From contig CP141128.1 in NCBI GenBank assembly GCA_035236585.1, positions 23,775,618 through 23,839,617 on the forward strand: 64,000 nt of DNA, given 5' to 3'. The stretch comes from Warburgia ugandensis. Its lineage: Eukaryota; Streptophyta; Magnoliopsida; Canellales; Canellaceae. This document shows positions 46,303-60,300 of the stretch, in pieces. Each line of letters starts with the position of its first letter. Position 1 is the stretch's first letter. Position numbers and translations under genes: made by a program. Under the pieces are notes generated by a model, which ran no database searches, was not told the DNA's origin, and worked only from the letters and a program-made list of their open reading frames with translations.

Positions 46303-46551
46303 TGAGTGTTTGAGTGCCTGAGTACCCATGAGGGTGAAAGGGTGAAAGTGGGCGTGCAACGCGACTTTTCATGAGTGCCTGAGTGCCATGAGGGTGAAAG
46401 GGTGAAAGCGGGCGTGCAACGTGACTTTTCGTGAGTGCCTGAGTGCTGTGAGGGTGAAAGGGTGAAAGCAAAAGTGGTACACGTCGTTCCAATGAGTGCT
46501 TGAGTGCCTGAGTGCCATGAGGGTGCAAGGGTGAAAGGGTGAAAGCAGATG
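46303..46551 (+). repeat. 61-bp minisatellite, 4 units, 3' LTR
   Basis: Units begin at 46303, 46372, 46432 and 46493. The first is longer through an extra TGAGTG motif. It is homologous to the three-unit array at 39082-39255. Confidence 0.9.
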
Positions 46552-46839
46552 GTACAGAGAGCTGACCCCACATTGCCATGAGTGTACATGAGACACTCAT
46601 AGGGTTTGACTGTGTATGATGTTTGATACTTTTGACATGCATTCATGTGTTTCTAGATTTTCTTAGATTGTGCATGTCCTGATATCATGATTGATGATAT
46701 CTTATGTATTTCATGGACTTGGTAAGTCCTTCATTGTGTGATTTAAGGCTTTATATTATGTTTGATCGTTTTGCGATCTTTATGCCTTGTGCAATGCGCT
46801 TTATTTTTATTGAGTTACTTTGAATGTATATCACCTGCA

Positions 46840-46883
46840 CAAGCATGGCTTGCTGAGGCATTGCTTTGTTTTGCAATGCCTCG
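46840..46883 (+). promoter_or_regulatory. Conserved LTR cis module, Tekay 3' LTR
   Basis: CAAGCATGGCTTGCTGAG at 46840-46857, with stem arms at 46854-46864 and 46873-46883. The last pair is broken (A to G). If the module acts in 3' end formation, this is the copy that would serve the transcript. Confidence 0.6.
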
Positions 46884-47408
46884 GAATTAGAGCGCGACAG
46901 TCAGAAAGGGAAGAAGGTGGACTAGAGTGGAGCTGGATGGGGGCTTGAGGACAGATACTGTTAGATATAGAGACAAAGTGGTGTACTTTTGTTGGACTGG
47001 TATTGGCTTTTTGGCATTCTACTTAGTTGTTGTATATATTGATAGATTAGACCCATAGCACTGTATAGTGTTCATATGCTTATATATGGATGACGTGGTG
47101 ATCTTGGACAGACCCTGGAGCTCTGGAACTTTCACTATCATGTATCTTTGCAGTTGCAAAAATTTCATTGTGGTTTTAATTTATGTGCATGCTCAAAATG
47201 TTTACTTTTGGTTCTATTCTTCAGTGTGGTTTTGAGGTGAAATGACAACTTGGGGTTTTCTTAAATGGTATTTTCTTGACGCTGTGAAAAGTTTTAAATC
47301 ATGAGTTTTAAGTTCTAGGATCCCATCTATTTTCTATCAATAAATTATATTACTATTTTCGTATAAATATGGGAAACAGTTTGTTAAAACCCGGGGTGTC
47401 ACACTGGG

Positions 47409-48341
47409 AGGCCAACCCCGTACATAAACAACCTCTCAGCATAGCGCCCACCAGGCTCAATAGCCCAAAAAACATATATAGATAATCCAAATATTAATCA
47501 TTGTAAATCATGCAATTTATGCAATGGGGTTCAAAACATGCGAGCAATGCATATAAATATGCATATATTTCGAATCTCAATCATCACAACTCTTGTAATT
47601 TATGCAACTAGTTCCAATATATATGCAGTGCTTATATAAAAACTTTTTACCAAATATGCAAGCAATTGCATGCAAGATCATAAGGAAAATCTGCATGCTC
47701 ATTAGGAGAATATCAGATCGCAAAAAGCATATCAAACACGGTCATCAGGAAATGCATTTGAAAACTTAATAGTATTAGACTACCTACCTCAATGTCCCTT
47801 GGATTGCATTTCTCTTCAATTCGAGCTCTAGATAACCTTTGTGAAGTCTTGGCTATTACATGGAAATAAAAATCCAAATATTATTTCCTATTTTATAGAT
47901 CAATAACTAGATCTATATTATAGGTTATAGATCTCTGATTTGTGGGTTTCTAAGGGTTGCTTTATGTAATATAGGCTTAATCTTAGACTAATGATGTCTT
48001 AAGACATCTAATAGATCAATTAATGAGATTTGATCATCTTAGATCTTGCCGATCTATGAGATTTCTATGGTTTTTAGGCTATAGTCATGCAAAATAGTCC
48101 TTTGATCCTAACATTTATAGTATCATTAGGTCTGCGTCATCAATGCGAGCACAACAATCTTTCGGATCATCAACCAGAGTTATATAGCCTCATTAATTGC
48201 ATTTTTAGTGTCGCGAATCCATGGACGAACTAGATTCGTCCATACCGGGCCCGTGCGTCATGGTTCCTAGGACGTGAGCATGTCTCGGTCGAACCAAGAC
48301 CGCATTTGCATGCGTGCACATGCTTGAACAATGCACCAGCG
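47409..48341 (-). mobile_element. LTR C, continuation after the Tekay insertion
   Basis: Resumes the interrupted LTR core (GAGGCCAACCCCGTACATAA, as at about 36195) and runs colinear with copy 1 to the GAACAATGCACCAG region. The segment 47909-48341 inside it is the first 433-bp unit, still in LTR context on its left and in array context on its right. Confidence 0.8.
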
Positions 48342-51300
48342 AGATCTATATTATAGGCTATAAATCTCTGATTTGTGGGTTTCTAAGGGTTGCTTTATGT
48401 AATGTAGGGTTGATCTTAGACTAATGATGTCTTAAGACATCTAATAGATCAATTAATGAGATTTGATCATCTTTGATCTTGCCGATGTATGAGATTTCTA
48501 TGGTTTTTAAACTATAGTCATGTAAAATAGTCCTTTGTTCCTAACTTTTATGGTGTCATTAGGTCCACATCATCAATGCGAGCAAAACAATCTTTCGAAT
48601 CCTCAATCAGAGTTATATAGCCTCATTAATTGCATTTTTACTGTCGCGAATCCATGGACAAACCAGATTCATCCATATCGGGCTAGCAAGTCATAGTTCC
48701 CAAGACGCGTGCATGTGCTGGTCGAACCGAGACCGCGTTTGCATGCATGCACATGCTCGAACAATGCACCAGCAATATCTATATTATAGGTTATAGATCG
48801 CTGATTTGTGGGTTTCTAAGGGTTGCTTTATGTAATGTAGGGTTGATCTTAGACTAATGATGTCTTAAGACATCTAATAGATCAATTAATGAGATTTGAT
48901 CATCTTTGATCTTGCCGATGTATGAGATTTCTATGGTTTTTAAACTATAGTCATGTAAAATAGTCCTTTGTTCCTAACTTTTATGTTGTAATTAGGTCCA
49001 CGTCATCAATGCGAGCAAAACAATCTTTCGGATCGTCAATCAGAGTTATATAGCCTCATTAATTGCATTTTTAGTGTCGCGAATCCATGGACAAACCAGA
49101 TTCATCCATATCGGGCTAGCAAGGCATGGTTCCCAAGACGCGTGCATGTGCTGGTCGAACCAAGACCGCATTTGCATGCGTGCACATGCTCGAACAACGC
49201 ACCAACTAGATCTATATTATAGGTTATAGATCTCTGATTTGTGGGTTTCTAAGGGTTGCTTTATGTAATGTAGGGTTGATCTTAGACTAATGATGTCTTA
49301 AGACATCTAATAGATCAATTAATGAGATTTGATCATCTTTGATCTTGCCGATGTATGAGATTTCTATAGTTTTTAAACTATAGTCATGTAAAATAGTCCT
49401 TTGTTCCTAACTTTTATGGTGTCATTAGGTCCACATCATCAATGCGAGCAAAACAATCTTTCGAATCATCAATCAGAGTTATATAGCCTCATTAATTGCA
49501 TTTTTACTGTCGCGAATCCATGGACAAACCAGATTCATCCATATCGGGCTAGCAAGTCATGGTTCCCAGGACGCGTGCATGTCCTGGTTGAACCGAGACT
49601 GCGTTTGCATGCGTGCACATTCTCGAACAACGCACCAGCTAGATCTATATTATAGGTTATAGATCTCTGATTTGTGGGTTTCTAAGGGTTGCTTTATGTA
49701 ATGTAGGGTTGATCTTAGACTAATGATGTCTTAAGACATCTAATAGATCAATTAATGAGATTTGATCATCTTTGATCTTGCCGATGTATGAGATTTCTAT
49801 GGTTTTTAAACTATAGTCTTGTAAAATAGTCCTTTGTTCCTAACTTTTATGTTGTCATTAGGTCCACGTCATCAATGCGAGCAGAACAATCTTTCGGATC
49901 GTCAATCACAGTTATATAGCCTCATTAATTGCATTTTTAGTGTCGCGAATCCATGGACAAACCAGATTCGTCCATATCGAGCTAGCAAGTCATGGTTCCC
50001 AAGACGCGTGCATGTGCTGGTCGAACCAAGACCGCGTTTGCATGCGTGCACATGCTCGAACAACGCACCAGCTAGATCTATATTATAGGTTATAGATCTC
50101 AGATTTGTGGGTTTCTAAGGGTTGCTTTATGTAATGTAGGGTTGATCTTAGACTAATGATGTCTTAAGACATCTAATAGATCAATTAATGAGATTTGATC
50201 ATCTTTGATCTTAGTGATGTATGAGATTTCTATGGTTTTTAAACTATAGTCATGTAAAATAGTCCTTTGTTCCTAACTTTTATGTTGTCATTTGGTCCAC
50301 GTCATCAATGCGAGAAGAACAATCTTTCGGATCGTCAATCAGAGTTATATAGCCTCATTAATTGCATTTTTAGTGTCGCGAATCCATGGACAAACCAGAT
50401 TCGTCCATATCGGGCTAGCAAGTCATGGTTCCCAAGACGCGTGCATGTGCTGCTCGAACCAAGACCGCGTTTGCATGCATGCACATGCTCGAACAACGCA
50501 CCAGCTAGATCTATATTATAGGTTATAGATCTCAGATTTGTGGGTTTCTAAGGGTTGCTTTATGTAATGTAGGGTTGATCTTAGACTAATGATGTCTTAA
50601 GACATCTAATAGATCAATTAATGAGATTTGATCATCTTTGATCTTGCCGATGTATGAGATTTCTATGGTTTTTAAACTATAGTCATGTAAAATAGTCCTT
50701 TGTTCCTAACTTTTATGTTGTCATTAGGTCCACGTCATCAATGCGAGCAGAACAATCTTTCAGATCGTCAATCAAAGTTATATAGCCTCATTAATTGCAT
50801 TTTTAGTGTCGCGAATCCATGGACAAACCAGATTCATCCATATCAGGCTAGCAAGTCATGGTTCCCAAGACGCGTGCATGTGCTGCTCGAACCAAGACCG
50901 CGTTTGCATGCATGCACATGCTCGAACAACGCACCAGCTAGATCTATATTATAGGTTAGAGATCTCTGATTTGTGGGTTTCTAAGGGTTGCTTTATGTAA
51001 TGTAGGGTTGATCTTAGACTAATGATGTCTTAAGACATCTAATAGATCAATTAATGAGATTTGATCATCTTTGATCTTGCCGATGTATGAGATTTCTATG
51101 GTTTTTAAACTATAGTCATGTAAAATAGTCCTTTGTTCCTAACTTTTATGTTGTCATTTGGTCCACGTCATCAATGCGAGAAGAACAATCTTTCGGATCG
51201 TCAATCAGAGTTATATAGCCTCATTAATTGCATTTTTAGTGTAGCGAATCCATGGACAAACCAGATTTGTCCATATCGGGCTAGCAAGTCATGGTTCCCA

Positions 51301-54300
51301 AGACGCGTGCATGTGCTGGTCGAACCAAGACCGCGTTTGCATGCGTGCACATGCTCGAACAATGCACCAGCTAGATCTATATTATAGGTTATAGATCTCT
51401 GATTTGTGGGTTTCTAAGGGTTGCTTTATGTAATGTAGGGTTGATCTTAGACTAATGATGTCTTAAGACATCTAATAGATCAATTAATGAGATTTGATCA
51501 TCTTTGATCTTGCCGATGTATGAGATTTCTATGGTTTTTAAACTATAGTCATGTAAAATAGTCGTTTGTTCCTAACTTTTATGGTGTCATCAGGACCACA
51601 TCATCAATGCGAGCAAAACAATCTTTCGAATCATCAATCAGAGTTATATAGCCTCATTAATTGCATTTTTACTGTCGCGAATCCATGGACAAACCAGATT
51701 CATCCATATCAGGCTAGCAAGTCATGGTTCCCAAGACGCGTGCATGTGCTGGTCGAACCGAGACCGCGTTTGCATGCGTGCACATGCTCGAACAATGCAC
51801 CAACTAGATCTATATTATAGGTTATAGATCTCTAATTTGTGGGTTTCTAAGGGTTGCTTTATGTAATGTAGGGTTGATCTTAGACTAATGATGTCTTAAG
51901 ACATCTAATAGATCAATTAATGAGATTTGATCATCTTTGATCTTGCCGATGTATGAGATTTCTATGGTTTTTAAACTATAGTCATGTAAAATAGTCCTTT
52001 GTTCCTAACTTTTATGATGTCATTAGGTCCACGTCATCAATGCGAGCAGAACAATCTTTCAGATCGTCAATCAAAGTTATATAGCCTCATTAATTGCATT
52101 TTTAGTGTCGCGAATCCATGGACAAACCAGATTCATCCATATCAGGCTAACAAGTCATGGTTCCCAAGACGCGTGCATGTGCTGCTCGAACCAAGACCGC
52201 GTTTGCATGCATGCACATGCTCGAACAACGCACCAGACTAGATCTATATTATAGGTTAGAGATCTACGATTTGTGGGTTTCTAAGGGTTGCTTTATGTAA
52301 TGTAGGGTTGATCTTAGACTAATGATGTCTTAAGACATCTAATAGATCAATTAATGAGATTTGATCATATTTGATCTTGCCGATGTATGAGATTTCTATG
52401 GTTTTTAAACTATAGTCATGTAAAATAGTCCTTTGTTCCTAACTTTTATGTTGTCATTTGGTCCACGTCATCAATGCGAGAAGAACAATCTTTCGGATCG
52501 TCAATCAGAGTTATATAGCCTCATTAATTGCATTTTTAGTGTAGCGAATCCATGGACAAACCAGATTTGTCCATATCGGGCTAGCAAGTCATGGTTCCCA
52601 AGACGCGTGCATGTGCTGGTCGAACCAAGACCGCGTTTGCATGCGTGCACATGCTCGAACAACGCACCAGCTAGATCTATATTATAGGTTATAGATCTCT
52701 GATTTGTGGGTTTCTAAGGGTTGCTTTATGTAATGTAGGGTTGATCTTAGACTAATGATGTCTTAAGACATCTAATAGATCAATTAATGAGATTTGATCA
52801 TCTTTGATCTTGCCGATGTATGAGATTTCTATGGTTTTTAAACTATAGTCATGTAAAATAGTCGTTTGTTCCTAACTTTTATGGTGTCATTAGGTCCACA
52901 TCATCAATGCGAGCAAAACAATCTTTCGAATCATCAATCAGAGTTATATAGCCTCATTAATTGCATTTTTATTGTCGCGAATCCATGGACAAACCAGATT
53001 CATCCATATCAGGCTAGCAAGTCATGGTTCCCAAGACGCGTGCATGTGCTGGTCGAACCGAGACCGCGTTTGCATGCGTGCACATGCTCGAACAATGCAC
53101 CAACTAGATCTATATTATAGGTTATAGATCTCTAATTTGTGGGTTCTAAGGGTTGCTTTATGTAATGTAGGGTTGATCTTAGACTAATGATGTCTTAAGA
53201 CATCTAATAGATCAATTAATGAGATTTGATCATCTTTGATCTTGCCGATGTATGAGATTTCTATGGTTTTTAAACTATAGTCATGTAAAATAGTCCTTTG
53301 TTCCTAACTTTTATGTTGTCATTAGGTCCACGTCATCAATGCGAGAAGAACAATCTTTCGGATCGTCAATCAGAGTTATATAGCCTCATTAATTGCATTT
53401 GTACTGTCGCGAATCCATGGACAAACCAGATTCATCCATATCCGGGCTAGCAAGTCATGGTTCCCAAGACGCGTGCATGTGCTGCTCGAACCAAGACCGC
53501 GTTTGCATGCATGCACATGCTCGAACAACGCACCAACTAGATCTATATTATAGGTTAGAGATCTCTGATTTGTGGGTTTCTAAGGGTTGCTTTATGTAAT
53601 GTAGGATTGATCTTAGACTAATGATGTCTTAAGACATCTAATAGATCAATTAATGAGATTTGATCATATTTGATCTTGCCGATGTATGAGATTTCTATGG
53701 TTTTTAAACTATAGTCATGTAAAATAGTCCTTTGTTCCTAACTTTTATGTTGTCATTTGGTCCACGTCATCAATGCGAGAAGAACAATCTTTCGGATCAT
53801 CAATCAGAGTTATATAGCCTCATTAATTGCATTTTTAGTGTAGCGAATCCATGGACAAACCAGATTTGTCCATATCGGGCTAGCAAGTCATGGTTCCCAA
53901 GACGCGTGCATGTGCTGGTCGAACCAAGACCGCGTTTGCATGCGTGCACATGCTCGAACAACGCACCAGCTAGATCTATATTATAGGTTATAGATCTCTG
54001 ATTTGTGGGTTTCTAAGGGTTGCTTTATGTAATGTAGGGTTGATCTTAGACTAATGATGTCTTAAGACATCTAATAGATCAATTAATGAGATTTGATCAT
54101 CTTTGATCTTGCCGATGTATGAGATTTCTATGGTTTTTAAACTATAGTCATGTAAAATAGTCCTTTGTTCCTAACTTTTATGTTGTAATTAGGTCCACGT
54201 CATCAATGCGAGCAAAACAATCTTTCGGATCGTCAATCAGAGTTATATAGCCTCATTAATTGCATTTTTAGTGTCGCGAATCCATGGACAAACCAGATTC

Positions 54301-57300
54301 ATCCATATCGGGCTAGCAAGGCATGGTTCCCAAGACGCGTGCATGTGCTGGTCGAACCAAGACCGCATTTGCATGCGTGCACATGCTCGAACAACGCACC
54401 AACTAGATCTATATTATAGGTTATAGATCTCTGATTTGTGGGTTTCTAAGGGTTGCTTTATGTAATGTAGGGTTGATCTTAGACTAATGATGTCTTAAGA
54501 CATCTAATAGATCAATTAATGAGATTTGATCATCTTTGATCTTGCCGATGTATGAGATTTCTATAGTTTTTAAACTATAGTCATGTAAAATAGTCCTTTG
54601 TTCCTAACTTTTATGGTGTCATTAGGTCCACATCATCAATGCGAGCAAAACAATCTTTCGAATCATCAATCAGAGTTATATAGCCTCATTAATTGCATTT
54701 TTACTGTCGCGAATCCATGGACAAACCAGATTCATCCATATCGGGCTAGCAAGTCATGGTTCCCAGGACGCGTGCATGTCCTGGTTGAACCGAGACTGCG
54801 TTTGCATGCGTGCACATTCTCGAACAACGCACCAGCTAGATCTATATTATAGGTTATAGATCTCTGATTTGTGGGTTTCTAAGGGTTGCTTTATGTAATG
54901 TAGGGTTGATCTTAGACTAATGATGTCTTAAGACATCTAATAGATCAATTAATGAGATTTGATCATCTTTGATCTTGCCGATGTATGAGATTTCTATGGT
55001 TTTTAAACTATAGTCATGTAAAATAGTCCTTTGTTCCTAACTTTTATGTTGTCATTAGGTCCACGTCATCAATGCGAAGCGAGAACAATCTTTCGGATCG
55101 TCAATCAAAGTTATATAGCCTCATTAATTGCATTTTTAGTGTCGCGAATCCATGGACAAACCAGATTCATCCATATCAGGCTAGCAAGTCATGGTTCCCA
55201 AGACGCGTGCATGTGCTGCTCGAACCAAGACCGCGTTTGCATGCATGCACATGCTCGAACAACGCACCAGCTAGATCTATATTATAGGTTAGAGATCTCT
55301 GATTTGTGGGTTTCTAAGGGTTGCTTTATGTAATGTAGGGTTGATCTTAGACTAATGATGTCTTAAGACATCTAATAGATCAATTAATGAGATTTGATCA
55401 TATTTGATCTTGCCGATGTATGAGATTTCTATGGTTTTTAAACTATAGTCATGTAAAATAGTCCTTTGTTCCTAACTTTTATGTTGTCATTTGGTCCACG
55501 TCATCAATGCGAGAAGAACAATCTTTCGGATCGTCAATCAGAGTTATATAGCCTCATTAATTGCATTTTTAGTGTAGCGAATCCATGGACAAACCAGATT
55601 TGTCCATATCGGGCTAGCAAGTCATGGTTCCCAAGACGCGTGCATGTGCTGGTCGAACCAAGACCGCGTTTGCATGCGTGCACATGCTCGAACAACGCAC
55701 CAGCTAGATCTATATTATAGGTTATAGATCTCTGATTTGTGGGTTTCTAAGGGTTGCTTTATGTAATGTAGGGTTGATCTTAGACTAATGATGTCTTAAG
55801 ACATCTAATAGATCAATTAATGAGATTTGATCATCTTTGATCTTGCCGATGTATGAGATTTCTATGGTTTTTAAACTATAGTCATGTAAAATAGTCCTTT
55901 GTTCCTAACTTTTATGGTGTCATCAGGTCCACATCATCAATGCGAGCAAAACAATCTTTCGAATCATCAATCAGAGTTATATAGCCTCATTAATTGCATT
56001 TTCTTGTCGCGAATCCATGGACAAACCAGATTCATCCATATCAGGCTAGCAAGTCATGGTTCCCAAGACGCGTGCATGTGCTGGTCGAACCGAGACCGCG
56101 TTTGCATGCATGCACATGCTCGAACAATGCACCAGCAATATCTATATTATAGGTTATAGATCGCTGATTTGTGGGTTTCTAAGGGTTGCTTTATGTAATG
56201 TAGGGTTGATCTTAGACTAATGATGTCTTAAGACATCTAATAGATCAATTAATGAGATTTGATCATCTTTGATCTTGCCGATGTATGAGGTTTCTATGGT
56301 TTTTAAACTATAGTCATGTAAAATAGTCCTTTGTTCCTAACTTTTATGTTGTAATTAGGTCCACGTCATCAATGCGAGCAAAACAATCTTTCGGATCGTC
56401 AATCAGAGTTATATAGCCTCATTAATTGCATTTTTAGTGTCGCGAATCCATGGACAAACCAGATTCATCCATATCGGGCTAGCAAGGCATGGTTCCCAAG
56501 ACGCGTGCATGTGCTGGTCGAACCAAGACCGCATTTGCATGCGTGCACATGCTCGAACAACGCACCAACTAGATCTATATTATAGGTTATAGATCTCTGA
56601 TTTGTGGGTTTCTAAGGGTTGCTTTATGTAATGTAGGGTTGATCTTAGACTAATGATGTCTTAAGACATCTAATAGATCAATTAATGAGATTTGATCATC
56701 TTTGATCTTGCCGATGTATGAGATTTCTATAGTTTTTAAACTATAGTCATGTAAAATAGTCCTTTGTTCCTAACTTTTATGGTGTCATTAGGTCCACATC
56801 ATCAATGCGAGCAAAACAATCTTTCTAATCATCAATCAGAGTTATATAGCCTCATTAATTGCATTTTTACTGTGGCGAATCCATGGACAAACCAGATTCA
56901 TCCATATCGGGCTAGCAAGTCATGGTTCCCAGGACGCGTGCATGTCCTGGTTGAACCGAGACTGCGTTTGCATGCGTGCACATTCTCGAACAACGCACCA
57001 GCTAGATCTATATTATAGGTTATAGATCTCTGATTTGTGGGTTTCTAAGGGTTGCTTTATGTAATGTAGGGTTGATCTTAGACTAATGATGTCTTAAGAC
57101 ATCTAATAGATCAATTAATGAGATTTGATCATCTTTGATCTTGCCGATGTATGAGATTTCTATGGTTTTTAAACTATAGTCTTGTAAAATAGTCCTTTGT
57201 TCCTAACTTTTATGTTGTCATTAGGTCCACGTCATCAATGCGAGCAGAACAATCTTTCGGATCGTCAATCACAGTTATATAGCCTCATTAATTGCATTTT

Positions 57301-60300
57301 TAGTGTCGCGAATCCATGGACAAACCAGATTCGTCCATATCGAGCTAGCAAGTCATGGTTCCCAAGACGCGTGCATGTGCTGGTCGAACCAAGACCGCGT
57401 TTGCATGCGTGCACATGCTCGAACAACGCACCAGCTAGATCTATATTATAGGTTATAGATCTCTGATTTGTGGGTTTCTAAGGGTTGCTTTATGTAATGT
57501 AGGGTTGATCTTAGACTAATGATGTCTTAAGACATCTAATAGATCAATTAATGAGATTTGATCATCTTTGATCTTGCTGATGTATGAGATTTCTATGGTT
57601 TTTAAACTATAGTCTTGTAAAATAGTCCTTTGTTCCTAACTTTTATGGTGTCATTAGGTCCACATCATCAATGCGAGCAAAACAATCTTTCGAATCCTCA
57701 ATCAGAGTTATATAGCCTCATTAATTGCATTTTTACTGTCGCGAATCCATGGACAAACCAGATTCATCCATATCGGGCTAGCAAGTCATAGTTCCCAAGA
57801 CGCGTGCATGTGCTGGTCGAACCAAGACCGCGTTTGCATGCGTGCACATGCTCGAACAACGCACCAGCTAGATCTATATTATAGGTTATAGATCTCAGAT
57901 TTGTGGGTTTCTAAGGGTTGCTTTATGTAATGTAGGGTTGATCTTAGACTAATGATGTCTTAAGACATCTAATAGATCAATTAATGAGATTTGATCATCT
58001 TTGATCTTGCCGATGTATGAGATTTCTATAGTTTTTAAACTATAGTCATGTAAAATAGTCCTTTGTTCCTAACTTTTATGGTGTCATTAGGTCCACATCA
58101 TCAATGCGAGCAAAACAATCTTTCGAATCATCAATCAGAGTTATATAGCCTCATTAATTGCATTTTCTTGTCGCGAATCCATGGACAAACCAGATTCATC
58201 CATATCGGGCTAGCAAGTCATGGTTCCCAGGACGCGTGCATGTCCTGGTTGAACCGAGACTGCGTTTGCATGCGTACACATTCTCGAACAACGCACCAGC
58301 TAGATCTATATTATAGGTTATAGATCTCTGATTTGTGGGTTTCTAAGGGTTGCTTTATGTAATGTAGGGTTGATCTTAGACTAATGATGTCTTAAGACAT
58401 CTAATAGATCAATTAATGAGATTTGATCATCTTTGATCTTGCCGATGTATGAGATTTCTATGGTTTTTAAACTATAGTCTTGTAAAATAGTCCTTTGTTC
58501 CTAACTTTTATGTTGTCATTAGGTCCACGTCATCAATGCGAGCAGAACAATCTTTCGGATCGTCAATCACAGTTATATAGCCTCATTAATTGCATTTTTA
58601 GTGTCGCGAATCCATGGACAAACCAGATTCGTCCATATCGAGCTAGCAAGTCATGGTTCCCAAGACGCGTGCATGTGCTGGTCGAACCAAGACCGCGTTT
58701 GCATGCGTGCACATGCTCGAACAACGCACCAGCTAGATCTATATTATAGGTTATAGATCTCAGATTTGTGGGTTTCTAAGGGTTGCTTTATGTAATGTAG
58801 GGTTGATCTTAGACTAATGATGTCTTAAGACATCTAATAGATCAATTAATGAGATTTGATCATCTTTGATCTTGCCGATGTATGAGATTTCTATGGTTTT
58901 TAAACTATAGTCATGTAAAATAGTCCTTTGTTCCTAACTTTTATGTTGTCATTTGGTCCACGTCATCAATGCGAGAAGAACAATCTTTCGGATCGTCAAT
59001 CAGAGTTATATAGCCTCATTAATTGCATTTTTAGTGTCGCGAATCCATGGACAAACCAGATTCGTCCATATCGGGCTAGCAAGTCATGGTTCCCAAGACG
59101 CGTGCATGTGCTGCTCGAACCAAGACCGCGTTTGCATGCATGCACATGCTCGAACAACGCACCTGACTAGATCTATATTATAGGTTAGAGATCTACGATT
59201 TGTGGGTTTCTAAGGGTTGCTTTATGTAATGTAGGGTTGATCTTAGACTAATGATGTCTTAAGACATCTAATAGATCAATTAATGAGATTTGATCATCTT
59301 TGATCTTGCCGATGTATGAGATTTCTATGGTTTTTAAACTATAGTCATGTAAAATAGTCCTTTGTTCCTAACTTTTATGTTGTCATTTGGTCCACGTCAT
59401 CAATGCGAGAAGAACAATCTTTTGGATCGTCAATCAGAGTTATATAGCCTCATTAATTGCATTTTTAGTGTAGCGAATCCATGGACAAACCAGATTTGTC
59501 CATATCGGGCTAGCAAGTCATGGTTCCCAAGACGCGTGCATGTGCTGGTCGAACCAAGACCGCGTTTGCATGCGTGCACATGCTCGAACAACGCACCAGC
59601 TAGATCTATATTATAGGTTATAGATCTCTGATTTGTGGGTTTCTAAGGGTTGCTTTATGTAATGTAGGGTTGATCTTAGACTAATGATGTCTTAAGACAT
59701 CTAATAGATCAATTAATGAGATTTGATCATCTTTGATCTTGCCGATGTATGAGATTTCTATGGTTTTTAAACTATAGTCATGTAAAATAGTCGTTTGTTC
59801 CTAACTTTTATGGTGTCATCAGGTCCACATCATCAATGCGAGCAAAACAATCTTTCGAATCATCAATCAGAGTTATATAGCCTCATTAATTGCATTTTCT
59901 TGTCGCGAATCCATGGACAAACCAGATTCATCCATATCAGGCTAGCAAGTCATGGTTCCCAAGACGCGTGCATGTGCTGGTCGAACCGAGACCGCGTTTG
60001 CATGCGTGCACATGCTCGAACAATGCACCAACTAGATCTATATTATAGGTTATAGATCTCTAATTTGTGGGTTCTAAGGGTTGCTTTATGTAATGTAGGG
60101 TTGATCTTAGACTAATGATGTCTTAAGACATGTAATAGATCAATTAATGAGATTTGATCATCTTTGATCTTGCCGATGTATGAGATTTCTATGGTTTTTA
60201 AACTATAGTCATGTAAAATAGTCCTTTGTTCCTAACTTTTATGTTGTCATTAGGTCCACGTCATCAATGCGAGCAGAACAATCTTTCAGATCGTCAATCA

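Larger units (their letters stand above)
37493..47403 (+). mobile_element. Ty3/gypsy chromovirus, Tekay/Del type, complete but defective
   Basis: A 9.9-kb plus-strand element with TSD CTGGG (37488-37492 and 47404-47408), LTRs of 2606 and 2670 bp (TG...CA), PBS, gag-pol and polypurine tract. Domain order gag, protease, RT, RNase H, integrase, chromodomain identifies Ty3/gypsy. The C-terminal chromodomain and the ILGMDWL, PFGLTN and [13 protein letters not shown] motifs fit the Tekay clade. It sits in the hairpin core of LTR C. The coding part has 21 premature stops and three frame changes, so it cannot transpose on its own. The two LTRs differ at roughly 4% of sites in the stretch compared by eye. 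Confidence 0.95.
44734..47403 (+). repeat. 3' LTR of the Tekay element
   Basis: 2670 bp, colinear with the 5' LTR. Length differences come from a longer GA run (44829-44885), an A-run near 45364-45383 and a fourth minisatellite unit (46303-46551). The cis module is kept at 46840-46883 with one terminal stem mismatch. Open frames inside it (45208-45867, 46110-46646) are non-coding readings; several trace to the minisatellite. Confidence 0.95.
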
